In this document: in pieces, positions 40,819 to 48,853 of the stretch | Numbering within the stretch: position 1 is the first letter of the stretch | How the letters are laid out: the number at the start of each line of letters is the position of its first letter | Assembly: GCA_964491785.1 (NCBI GenBank) | Contig: CAZBGS010000002.1 | Span: 186,001 to 250,000 of the forward strand | Length of the DNA: 64,000 bases | Source: RZZS01 sp964491785 | Lineage (GTDB): Bacteria; Pseudomonadota; Alphaproteobacteria; Micavibrionales; Micavibrionaceae | Direction of reading: 5' to 3' | Program-made: the position numbers and the translations under genes | Notes under the pieces: generated by a model | The model's database searches: none | Seen by the model: the letters and a program-made list of their open reading frames with translations, nothing else | Told to the model about the DNA's origin: nothing

Positions 40819-42735
40819 ATGAACGGAAGCAACTGGTTAAGAAAAAGAACGCTTGTATATAATCCCCCGATCAAAACTCATTCGGTGAAACGCAAGGCTT
40901 CCGGCAAGGTATGGCATATCGTCCTTCGAGCGCTGAAGAGAACCAGCACCACCATCGGCGCGCTTGTCCTGATTTCTGCTTTTTTCAGCATTATCAGCAC
41001 CACTTTATTTCTGCGTGCGCCGCAATTGCCCGAGGAGATGGTTTTGTTTTGGCCAGTCGAAGGCGGGCTTCCGGAAATCAGGAGCGAGCCGGGATTCGGC
41101 CAGCACTTCAATCTCAAGTCCGGCCCGACCCTGTACCAGATAATCAGGGCAATGGACGCCGCCAGAAGCGACGATAGAGTCAAGGCGCTGGTGGTTAGCT
41201 TCCGGTCAGGCGGATTGTCGCTTGCGCATATCGAGGAGTTGCGGGGGGCAGTAGCGCGTTTTCGGGAAAGCGGCAAACCGGCGATCTTTTATGCTGCCGA
41301 CATGTCCAGCGGGCTCGGGGCATATTTCCTTGCCTCGGCGTTCGATGAAATCTGGATGCAGCCTGTAGGAACGCTGATGCTCGCCGGAATAAACATGGAA
41401 GAGCCGTATGTTAAAGGATTGCTGGAAAAGCTCGGCATATCCGCAACCTTCTTCCGACGGAAGGAATACAAGACAGTATACGAATCCGTTACCAGTTCGC
41501 AGATGAGCCCGCCGCACCGGGAGATGTTGACATCGCTTATCGGGAATCTCAGCGGCAACATCGTCGATGCGATATCCGCAACCCGCAACATTCCTGCTGA
41601 AACGATCCGGGAACTGGTAGACAAGGGCGTGCTTACCGACAGCGAGGCTCTGGAGAGCGGCCTGATCGACAGGCTGGATTACGGGGATGTTCTTGTTAGC
41701 GAGCTCAACCAGCGGATTACCGGCAGCAGCGAGAACGAGGATCTCGATCTGGTTCTGATAGACAGTTACGAAAGCGCCATTCGCAGAAAGCGGCAGGCGG
41801 GTAGCGGCAATATTCTTTTCCGGAAGAATAAAACCGCCGACACCGTAGCACTCGTTTACGTGTCGGGTGTGATCATGCCTGACGATACAAGAGCCTCGAT
41901 TTCGTCCCCGCTGCTGCTTGAAGGCGGCATAGCCTCGGCACTGACGATTTCGGCTGCTATCAGGGATGCCTCCGACGATCCTGACATCAGGGCAATAGTC
42001 GTGCGTATCGATAGCCCCGGGGGCTCGCCTTCGGCTTCTGAATCAATACGGCGGGCGATGATGCGCGCAAAAGAGAAAGGCAAGCCGGTTTACGTCTCGA
42101 TGGGGCCAATGGCGGCTTCCGGCGGTTACTGGGTGGCGGCTTCGGGCGACAGGATATTCGCCCTGCCCTCCACTCTGACCGGATCGATCGGAGTGGTGAG
42201 CGGCAAGCTGATATTTTCAGGGTTATGGGACAAGCTTGACGTTAACTGGGAAAACGTCCAGTGGGGGGAGAACGCGGATCTATGGTCTTTCAACAAAGAT
42301 TTCTCAGCCGAAGAGGCGATCAGGATGAACCGGATGGTGGACTCGATTTACGACAGCTTCGTAAAGGTTGTCGCGCAGGGCCGCGGCATGTCGCCGGAAG
42401 AAGTGGAGAAAGTAGCCCGCGGCTATGTATGGTCTGGCAAGGGAGCGGTCGAGGCAGGGCTTGTCGACGAGTTGGGGGATTTGCGAAGCGCGCTCGACTT
42501 TACCGCAAAAACTTTGGGGCTTGCGAGCAGTGATGAATTGCGGATCAGGATCATGCCAAAACCAAAGACGCCTGCGGAAATACTGCTTGAACTTCTTACG
42601 GGTCAGGTACGCGCCGGCAGGGCGATCGAGGCTCAGGCGCAGATGATAGAAGCCTTCGCAGGGCCATTTATGAAAGATCTGGCGGCGGCAAATGATCCCG
42701 GCCTTAAAGTATATTCGCCGCTCACTGCGCCCTAA
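40819..42735 (+). CDS. sppA: Signal peptide peptidase SppA, 67K type
   Basis: This 638-residue membrane-bound serine protease degrades signal peptides left after secretion. One N-terminal transmembrane helix (TIGALVLISAFFSIISTTLF) is followed by two related ClpP-like domains. The Lys of the Ser/Lys dyad lies in RRKEYKTVYE and the Ser in GPMAASGGYWVA, positions that match the E. coli double-length enzyme. I chose ATG 40819; longer in-frame frames run back into aroC. Its last four bases overlap the convergent HAD gene. Confidence 0.92.
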   Translation: MNGSNWLRKRTLVYNPPIKTHSVKRKASGKVWHIVLRALKRTSTTIGALVLISAFFSIISTTLFLRAPQLPEEMVLFWPVEGGLPEIRSEPGFGQHFNLKSGPTLYQIIRAMDAARSDDRVKALVVSFRSGGLSLAHIEELRGAVARFRESGKPAIFYAADMSSGLGAYFLASAFDEIWMQPVGTLMLAGINMEEPYVKGLLEKLGISATFFRRKEYKTVYESVTSSQMSPPHREMLTSLIGNLSGNIVDAISATRNIPAETIRELVDKGVLTDSEALESGLIDRLDYGDVLVSELNQRITGSSENEDLDLVLIDSYESAIRRKRQAGSGNILFRKNKTADTVALVYVSGVIMPDDTRASISSPLLLEGGIASALTISAAIRDASDDPDIRAIVVRIDSPGGSPSASESIRRAMMRAKEKGKPVYVSMGPMAASGGYWVAASGDRIFALPSTLTGSIGVVSGKLIFSGLWDKLDVNWENVQWGENADLWSFNKDFSAEEAIRMNRMVDSIYDSFVKVVAQGRGMSPEEVEKVARGYVWSGKGAVEAGLVDELGDLRSALDFTAKTLGLASSDELRIRIMPKPKTPAEILLELLTGQVRAGRAIEAQAQMIEAFAGPFMKDLAAANDPGLKVYSPLTAP

Positions 42736-43490
42736 AGGGTCGTTGCCAGCACCTTGTCTTTGCCGGTCTCTTCCCGGGTTTCCTTTACGGTATTTTTCTT
42801 CTTGAGAAGTTCCTCGAGGCGGGGACGGAAATCCTCGTAATTCATGATTATGTGATCAGGGCCGATATTGTGTTCGAGAATAGCGATGGCCGCATTCAGT
42901 CCATAAGCCAGAGGCTGCACAGTACAGGGAAGGAAGGACAAGGCCGCCATTGCCGCCTTGACGTCCTTGTGGCGGTCGCCGATATACCAGATAACATCGT
43001 CCTTTTCAGGCTGACGCTTGAGAGCGGCAATCGCACGCAGCAGAGGATCGGGGTGAGGTTTCGATTTCTGGATATCTTCGCGGAACATGGTTACCTCGAA
43101 GTATCTGTCAAGCTCAAATTTTTCAAGAACATCATGCCCGTAGCCCTTGCCAAGACCGTTACTGACCAGCGCAAGAGTCACGCCCTTCTCGCCAAGCATA
43201 TCGAGCAGAGGGTAAATTCCGGGGCATGGCTCGACAATTTCGTCGACCGGCTTGCGCCTTACCTTATGCATGGCGCGATGCACCAGCAGACGCGGTTTGC
43301 GGTCGCGGTTTACGATACCTGCCATAGGCGGACGGGGCTTTTTGAGTCTGGCGACGGCAGAAAAAAAGCTGGCCGCCTTATAGGAAAAGTCATCAAGCTT
43401 TTCCAGTGCATTCAGTAGCCTGGGATTGATATGACGGACTGTGGTTCCGTCCATGTCGAACAGTACTATCGTCGGTTTTTTCAGTGACAT
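42732..43490 (-). CDS. HAD-family phosphatase
   Basis: This 252-residue haloacid dehalogenase-type hydrolase has motif I FDMDGT, motif II LALVSNG, motif III Lys in KSKPHPDP and motif IV IGDRHKDV. A helical cap of about 80 residues follows motif I. It resembles phosphoglycolate phosphatase-like enzymes. Substrate cannot be inferred. Confidence 0.88.
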   Translation of the reverse strand: MSLKKPTIVLFDMDGTTVRHINPRLLNALEKLDDFSYKAASFFSAVARLKKPRPPMAGIVNRDRKPRLLVHRAMHKVRRKPVDEIVEPCPGIYPLLDMLGEKGVTLALVSNGLGKGYGHDVLEKFELDRYFEVTMFREDIQKSKPHPDPLLRAIAALKRQPEKDDVIWYIGDRHKDVKAAMAALSFLPCTVQPLAYGLNAAIAILEHNIGPDHIIMNYEDFRPRLEELLKKKNTVKETREETGKDKVLATTL

Positions 43491-43607
43491 TGACCTGTTT
43501 TAATCTGTTGTTCAAAAGCCGGTAAGTCAGAGTCGCTTATATTAACTCATTTTCCCGCAAACGGATATTTTTAAGCGAACGGTCAAAACGAGTACACTTT
43601 TTTTCGG

Positions 43608-45536
43608 TCACGGGTTTCGCAAGCAACAGGCAGTCGCGATATGCCTTGCGCTCAGGCCCGCCTCTTCATATTGCTTTTCCGGGGTATTCTGCGCCTGGAA
43701 CCTGTCCGGCAGGCACAGGGTTTTTACCCTCAAACCGGAGCCGAGAAGGCCGCGGTCATTGAGGAAATGCAGCATGATGCTTCCAAATCCGCCCCGGCTG
43801 CCTTCCTCGACGGACACAATCAGCGGATGGTTTTTTGCAAGAAGCGTAACGAGATCCTCATCCAGAGGCCTTGCGAATCTGGCATCGGCAACGGTGGCGG
43901 TGATATTCCTTGCTTCAAGGATTTCCGCTGCCTTAAGGGCTTCGGCAAGTCTTGCTCCGTAGCTTATAATGGCGACATCCCGCCCTTCCCTAATTATTCT
44001 TCCCTTGCCGATCCGGAGGGTCTCTCCGGGAGCAGGCATCGCGGCTCCGCAGCCCTCGCCGCGCGGGTAGCGGAAAGCGACCGGGCCTTCGTCGTAGATG
44101 GCTGCGGTGTTGACCATGCGGGCCAGTTCGCCCTCGTCGGAGGCGGCCATAAGCACCATGCGCGGGACGCAGCCGAGGAAGGCGGTATCGAACGATCCGG
44201 CATGCGTCTGGCCGTCGGCGCCGACCAGCCCGGCGCGGTCGATGGCAAATCTTACCGGGAGATTTTGTAGCGCGACGTCATGGATAATCTGGTCATAAGC
44301 GCGTTGCAGGAAAGTCGAGTAAATGGCGACGAAGGGGCGGAAACCTTCCGCGGCCATACCGGCGGCGAAAGTGACCGCGTGCTGTTCGGCGATACCGACA
44401 TCGAACATGCGCGAAGGAAATTCCCGGGCGAATTTGTCCATGCCGGTTCCTTCCGGCATTGCCGCGGTAATACCGATGATTTTCCGATCCTTTCGCGCGT
44501 TTTGCACCAGGGTATCGGCGAAGACTTCCGTATAGGCGGGAGCGGCCAGTTCGGGTCTGGTCTGCGCGCCAGTGACAAGATTGAACTTCGAGACGCCATG
44601 CATCTTGTCGCGCGCTTTTTCGGCCGGGGCGTATCCCTTGCCTTTGACAGTGTGACAGTGGACAAGGATCGGGCCCTGCCTAGGCGCTTCTCTGACGTTG
44701 CGGAGAACGGGCAATAGGTGCCTGAGGTTATGGCCATCGACCGGGCCGATGTAATAAAAGCCCATTTCCTCGAACAGCGTGCCGCCGCCAAGCGCGGATC
44801 TAGCTGTTTCTTCCGCGCGCCTTGCGGCCTCGCGCAGCGGCGGAGGCAGGTAGTTCGTGGCGTTCTTGGCGATGTCGCGGGCGCTGATGTAGGGGGCGGA
44901 GGATACCAGGCGGGTAAGATAGCGGCTCATCGCGCCCACCGCCGGAGATATCGACATCCGGTTGTCGTTCAGGATCACTATTAGCCTGCTTCCAAGTTCA
45001 CCGGCGTTGTTTAGAGCCTCATAGGCCATGCCTCCGCTAAGGGAGCCATCGCCGATGACGCATATGACGTCATTGTCGCCACCGGCAAGATCGCGGGCGG
45101 CGGCCATGCCAAGGCCCGCGGAAATAGAGGTCGAGCTGTGGCCGGCGCCAAAGGGATCGTATTCGCTTTCCTCGCGGCGGGTGAAGCCGGAGATGCCTCC
45201 GCCCTGACGCAGGGTGTGCATTTGCGCGCGGCGTCCGGTCAGAATTTTGTGAGGATAGCACTGGTGGCCGACATCCCAGATCAGCCGGTCGCGCGGCGTA
45301 TCGAAAACCGTGTGCAGCGCCAGAGTAAGCTCGACCACACCTAGCGAGGCGCCGAGGTGGCCGCCTGTTTTCGAGACTGCGGCTATCGTTTCGCGCCGCA
45401 GTTCGTCAGCCAGAAGGGCAAGTTCGTCCTCGCCCAGATTGCGAAGATCGGACGGCGAGCCGATCCTGTCCAGCAAGCTTGAGCCTGCGGGCGTAAAACC
45501 GGTTTGCTTCTGGGTTTTCTGATTCATGAGGAGCAT
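43608..45536 (-). CDS. dxs: 1-deoxy-D-xylulose-5-phosphate synthase
   Basis: Dxs condenses pyruvate and glyceraldehyde-3-phosphate with thiamine diphosphate, starting the non-mevalonate isoprenoid pathway. The ThDP-binding GDGSLSGGMAYEALNNAG, DVGHQCYPHKILTGR and the C-terminal transketolase-like domain (AGLVGADGQTHAG) are all present. About 640 residues is typical. The start is one of two close ATGs (45536 or 45527); neither has a strong ribosome binding site. It belongs to the conserved xseB-ispA-dxs group. Confidence 0.95.
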   Translation of the reverse strand: MLLMNQKTQKQTGFTPAGSSLLDRIGSPSDLRNLGEDELALLADELRRETIAAVSKTGGHLGASLGVVELTLALHTVFDTPRDRLIWDVGHQCYPHKILTGRRAQMHTLRQGGGISGFTRREESEYDPFGAGHSSTSISAGLGMAAARDLAGGDNDVICVIGDGSLSGGMAYEALNNAGELGSRLIVILNDNRMSISPAVGAMSRYLTRLVSSAPYISARDIAKNATNYLPPPLREAARRAEETARSALGGGTLFEEMGFYYIGPVDGHNLRHLLPVLRNVREAPRQGPILVHCHTVKGKGYAPAEKARDKMHGVSKFNLVTGAQTRPELAAPAYTEVFADTLVQNARKDRKIIGITAAMPEGTGMDKFAREFPSRMFDVGIAEQHAVTFAAGMAAEGFRPFVAIYSTFLQRAYDQIIHDVALQNLPVRFAIDRAGLVGADGQTHAGSFDTAFLGCVPRMVLMAASDEGELARMVNTAAIYDEGPVAFRYPRGEGCGAAMPAPGETLRIGKGRIIREGRDVAIISYGARLAEALKAAEILEARNITATVADARFARPLDEDLVTLLAKNHPLIVSVEEGSRGGFGSIMLHFLNDRGLLGSGLRVKTLCLPDRFQAQNTPEKQYEEAGLSARHIATACCLRNP

Positions 45537-45676
45537 TACTAACAAGCCTTGCCGATTGTTACAATCGTTTTCACGGAAAAACACGCGCAAGGGGCTAACA
45601 CCCGCAGGGATGCATTGTTTCATTATTGGAGAAGTTTTTGATGAAATCCTTAGCTTCGTTCAGGTGCCGCTGAGGA

Positions 45677-46588
45677 TCACGCCCGGCGTCTTAGCACGTA
45701 CTGCGCCAGTTCCTTGAGCGTATCGGCGCGGTTTTCGAAAATCTTCAGGTGGCTGACCGCCTGGTCGACGAGCATCTGCGCACGCTGCCGCGCCTCTTCC
45801 TTGCCGAGGGCGGAGACGAAAGTGGACTTACCGGCTTTCTCGTCCTGATTGGCGGGTTTGCCGGTCTGGGCGGGATCTGCCTCGACATCCAGAATATCGT
45901 CGGTGACCTGAAAGGCCAATCCAAGATCGTAGGCATAGTTCGCCAGCGCCCTGCGCTGCGGCTCGCTGGCCTTGCCGAGGATCGCTCCGGCCTCGCAGGC
46001 GAAAGCCATAAGCTTGCCGGTCTTCATGCGCTGGAGGCGCCCGATGGCGCCGAGATCAAATTCCTTGTGCTCGCCGACGAGATCCAGCATTTGCCCGCCG
46101 ACCATGCCGTTCGGGCCGATAGCCTTGGCAAGGCAGCTCACGAGTTCGCAGCGAACCCGGGGATCTTCATGAGTGTCGGAGTCAGAGAGAATTTCAAAAG
46201 CCAGAGTCAGCAGAGCATCGCCAGCGAGCAGCGCCGTGGCCTCGTCAAAGGCGACGTGGACTGTGGGCTTGCCGCGCCTGGTCTCGGAATCGTCCATGGA
46301 AGGAAGGTCGTCGTGGATTAGCGAATAGCAATGCACCATCTCCAGCGCGGCCGCCGCCCTGCACGCCCTGGACGGGGCGACGTTGAACAGCTTTGCCGAA
46401 TTGATCAGAAGGAAAGGCCGCAGGCGTTTGCCGCCGTTAAGAGTGCCGTAGCGCATGGCGGCATAGAGCGGGCGTTCCGGAAGTTCGGCGTCTGGCAGAA
46501 GCCTTTCGATGGCGCGGTTGACAGCGCTGACAACTTCGTCCATTTGCTCCTGGAGGAGCGAGTTGGCCTCTCTTGGTGATGGTGCCAT
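45677..46588 (-). CDS. ispA: Farnesyl/geranyl diphosphate synthase
   Basis: This 303-residue prenyl transferase makes short-chain isoprenyl diphosphates for quinones and undecaprenol. The first Asp-rich motif DDLPSMDD is at 93-100 and the second appears as DDILD. GGKRLRPFL near residue 52 binds isopentenyl diphosphate. The ATG overlaps the xseB stop by one base (TAATG). It is the middle gene of xseB-ispA-dxs. Confidence 0.95.
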   Translation of the reverse strand: MAPSPREANSLLQEQMDEVVSAVNRAIERLLPDAELPERPLYAAMRYGTLNGGKRLRPFLLINSAKLFNVAPSRACRAAAALEMVHCYSLIHDDLPSMDDSETRRGKPTVHVAFDEATALLAGDALLTLAFEILSDSDTHEDPRVRCELVSCLAKAIGPNGMVGGQMLDLVGEHKEFDLGAIGRLQRMKTGKLMAFACEAGAILGKASEPQRRALANYAYDLGLAFQVTDDILDVEADPAQTGKPANQDEKAGKSTFVSALGKEEARQRAQMLVDQAVSHLKIFENRADTLKELAQYVLRRRA

Positions 46589-46833
46589 TATTTCTCCTCT
46601 TCAAACGGGGAGGTCTTCACGCTTCCGTCCCCGGCTATGCTGATGGTTTCGATTTTCGCTCTGGCTTCCTTAAGTTTGTTCTCGCAATGCTTTTTGAGCA
46701 AAACGCCGCGCTCGAAAGCGCCGATAGATTCCTCGAGCGGGGCCTGCCCGCTCTCCAGCGCCTTGACAATCTCTTCAAGCTCGGACAGGGCCTGCTCGAA
46801 ACTCAAGTCTTGTATTGGCTTTTTTGCCGTCAT
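46588..46833 (-). CDS. xseB: Exodeoxyribonuclease VII small subunit
   Basis: This 81-residue protein matches XseB: LSFEQALSELEEIVKALESGQ, then PLEESIGAFERGV. It forms the helical arm of exonuclease VII together with XseA, which is not in this window. I chose the ATG at 46833 from family length. It overlaps ispA by one base. Confidence 0.93.
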   Translation of the reverse strand: MTAKKPIQDLSFEQALSELEEIVKALESGQAPLEESIGAFERGVLLKKHCENKLKEARAKIETISIAGDGSVKTSPFEEEK

Positions 46834-47004
46834 CTGCCTTGTTACCTTTTCGCGCAGCGAGTTTAGGACAGGTTGCCGCAAATCTCAAGAAATCCATGCA
46901 GAAAAGTCATGCAAGTTACCCGATAATGACAAAACAAAAACGGAACAATTGAGCTATACTTATTACAGTAGGATAGGAAAAGACCAGGAAAGAAGGAGGA
47001 AGCC

Positions 47005-47163
47005 ATGTATTCGCACGGAGTTTTTGAAGCGGAGAAGACCCCCCTCAAGACACTTGATCCTCTGGCATGGAAAGTAGGCCGCGAGCAAGACAAGTTTAAG
47101 GATCAGGAAAAGCGCCTTCTCCTGTCGCGCCGCCCGCGTCAGCGCAGCACACACAACGTCTGA
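47005..47163 (+). CDS. 52-residue basic protein of unknown function
   Basis: This short frame begins MYSHGVFEAEKTPLKTLDPL and ends RPRQRSTHNV. It has a textbook GAAGGAGG site seven bases before the ATG and a strong terminator 34 bases after the stop, so it is a complete small transcription unit. The protein is soluble with a basic C-terminal half (KRLLLSRRPRQR), which may bind nucleic acid. No family recognised. Confidence 0.7.
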   Translation: MYSHGVFEAEKTPLKTLDPLAWKVGREQDKFKDQEKRLLLSRRPRQRSTHNV

Positions 47164-47197
47164 CGAAAGCGGAATTATTCAAGAGGCTTTTCCAATC

Positions 47198-47230
47198 AAG
47201 CCCGCCCTTTTAAAGGCGGGCTTTGTTTTT
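47198..47230 (+). terminator. Intrinsic terminator of the 52-residue gene
   Basis: AAGCCCGCC/GGCGGGCTT, then TTGTTTTT. It ends where the convergent deacetylase-like gene stops and may serve both strands. Confidence 0.88.
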
Positions 47231-48176
47231 AGGCTTCAATCCCAGCCATGGCGTTTAAATGTTCTCTGAAGCTTTGTTCCAGTGCGGCGAGGTCGTAGCC
47301 GCCTTCGAATACCGAGATGACCTTTCCGCCGCTGTGCCGGTCGGCTATTTCGCACAGGCGGCGGGTTACCCAGCCATAATCAGGCGCAGACAGATTTATA
47401 TCGGCCAGAGGATCGTCGCCATGAGCGTCAAAACCTGCCGAAATAAAGATCATTTCAGGGGAAAATTCGTCAAGGGACGGAAATACCATTTGCTCATAAG
47501 CATCCCGAAAAGCGGCGGAGCCGCTGCCGGGAGCAAGGGGAATATTGAGAATCCGGTACGGCATGTTGTCCTCCGCCCTGCCGGTACCGGGAAAAAGCGG
47601 CCATTGATGCGAGGAGATGAAAAAAATTTCCTTGTTATTTTTTGCCGCATTTTGTGTTCCGTTGCCGTGATGGACGTCTAAGTCGACGATAGCCAGCCGT
47701 TGCAGACGATACTGGTCTTTCGCGTATAGAGCGCCGATAGCGACATTGTTAAAAAGACAGAAGCCTTTGGCCTGCCCGGCTTCGGCGTGGTGTCCGGGAG
47801 GGCGGACAGCGCAGAAGGCTCTTTCCGTCTGGCCGCCCATGCAGTCGTCCACGGCCAGACATACAGCCCCCGCGGCTTTTCTTGCCGCTGTAAGACTTTT
47901 CGGAGAGAGGATCGTGTCGCTGTCAACGAAGATTTTTCCACCCTTACCTATGGATGGAGAAAGCTGCGCAAGGCAGTCGATGTAATCGCTGTCATGCACC
48001 AGTCGCAGTATCGTATCGTCGGCCTCCGGCAGGCTTCTTTCAACCTGAAGAAAAGTGAAGGGTTTTTGTTCGAGTACATCGAGAACGGCCCTCAGCCTTC
48101 CGGCATGCTCAGGATGACCCGGGCCGGTATCATGTTCTAGGAAAATTTTATCGGTATAAACTTTTACTTTCACCAT
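47229..48176 (-). CDS. Histone-deacetylase-family (AcuC/HDAC-like) deacetylase
   Basis: This 315-residue zinc enzyme belongs to the class II HDAC-like family that includes acetoin-utilisation and acetylpolyamine deacetylases. Active-site segments are RPPGHHAE, DLDVHHGNGT and SAGFDAHGDDPLA, with the terminal FEGGYDL. The two adjacent His, the Asp/His zinc ligands and the later Asp are present. Substrates may be acetylated polyamines or proteins. The ATG at 48176 is preferred over an in-frame GTG one codon earlier. Confidence 0.92.
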   Translation of the reverse strand: MVKVKVYTDKIFLEHDTGPGHPEHAGRLRAVLDVLEQKPFTFLQVERSLPEADDTILRLVHDSDYIDCLAQLSPSIGKGGKIFVDSDTILSPKSLTAARKAAGAVCLAVDDCMGGQTERAFCAVRPPGHHAEAGQAKGFCLFNNVAIGALYAKDQYRLQRLAIVDLDVHHGNGTQNAAKNNKEIFFISSHQWPLFPGTGRAEDNMPYRILNIPLAPGSGSAAFRDAYEQMVFPSLDEFSPEMIFISAGFDAHGDDPLADINLSAPDYGWVTRRLCEIADRHSGGKVISVFEGGYDLAALEQSFREHLNAMAGIEA

Positions 48177-48236
48177 CACCGGACACCAGCATAACCAGCA
48201 GAAATTATCACTGAGATATATGGCCGGCCTGTATCT

Positions 48237-48671
48237 TCAAGCTATCAGAGCCTGATAATGGCGGCGGATCATTTCGTCGATCTCGTGGTCGGAAAATTCG
48301 AAATGGCGGCCGACCTCCTCGATCATTACCTGACGAACCGTAACATTCAGATCGTCGCCGGTTTCGCACCATAAATCCAGTATCGGGCGGCGGTATAGTA
48401 TCAGCACATCGTCTTCTTTCGCTGTCAGCTTTTCGACGCCTGGAGAAATTTCCTTGCCGCTTTTGTAAACGGCAAGAAGGTCGTAAGGATCGTCGAGATC
48501 CAGCTCCGATTCGGTTGCCTCGTCGGGGAAGTCCTCGACCAGAACCCCCAAATCCTCGCAAAATTCAAGCAGTTCTTCAGGCAGGTTTTCCAGCGCCTCA
48601 AGAGCGATGACTTCCATGTCCTCTATGCTTGGAGGATATGAGAAATTCATTATGATCTGCTTTCGATCCAT
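48237..48671 (-). CDS. Metallopeptidase-family protein that has lost HExxH
   Basis: This 144-residue protein is clearly of the small zincin-like family (PF06262 type), with YPPSIEDMEVIALEALENLP, DPYDLLAVYKSG and VLILYRRPILD. Family members normally carry HEIGHHFG. Here the same place reads EEVGRHFEF: E118 and R122 stand where the two zinc-binding histidines should be. The enzyme is therefore probably inactive, or its metal site is remodelled. The start at 48671 has AGAGGA. It is transcribed towards the deacetylase gene, 60 bases apart. Confidence 0.82.
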   Translation of the reverse strand: MDRKQIIMNFSYPPSIEDMEVIALEALENLPEELLEFCEDLGVLVEDFPDEATESELDLDDPYDLLAVYKSGKEISPGVEKLTAKEDDVLILYRRPILDLWCETGDDLNVTVRQVMIEEVGRHFEFSDHEIDEMIRRHYQALIA

Positions 48672-48853
48672 AATGCGTCCTCTTGACAAATAGCGCGCGC
48701 AAAGCGTCACGCGGATCAACCCGAATCAGTCATATGATTATACTGCCGGATATATTCGCAGCTTTTCACTCGTTAGACAATCTTCATTGAAGATTATGTT
48801 TAATAATTATATAAGTGCTTCCTGCGATAATAATAGTGAATGGGGAGAATTGA

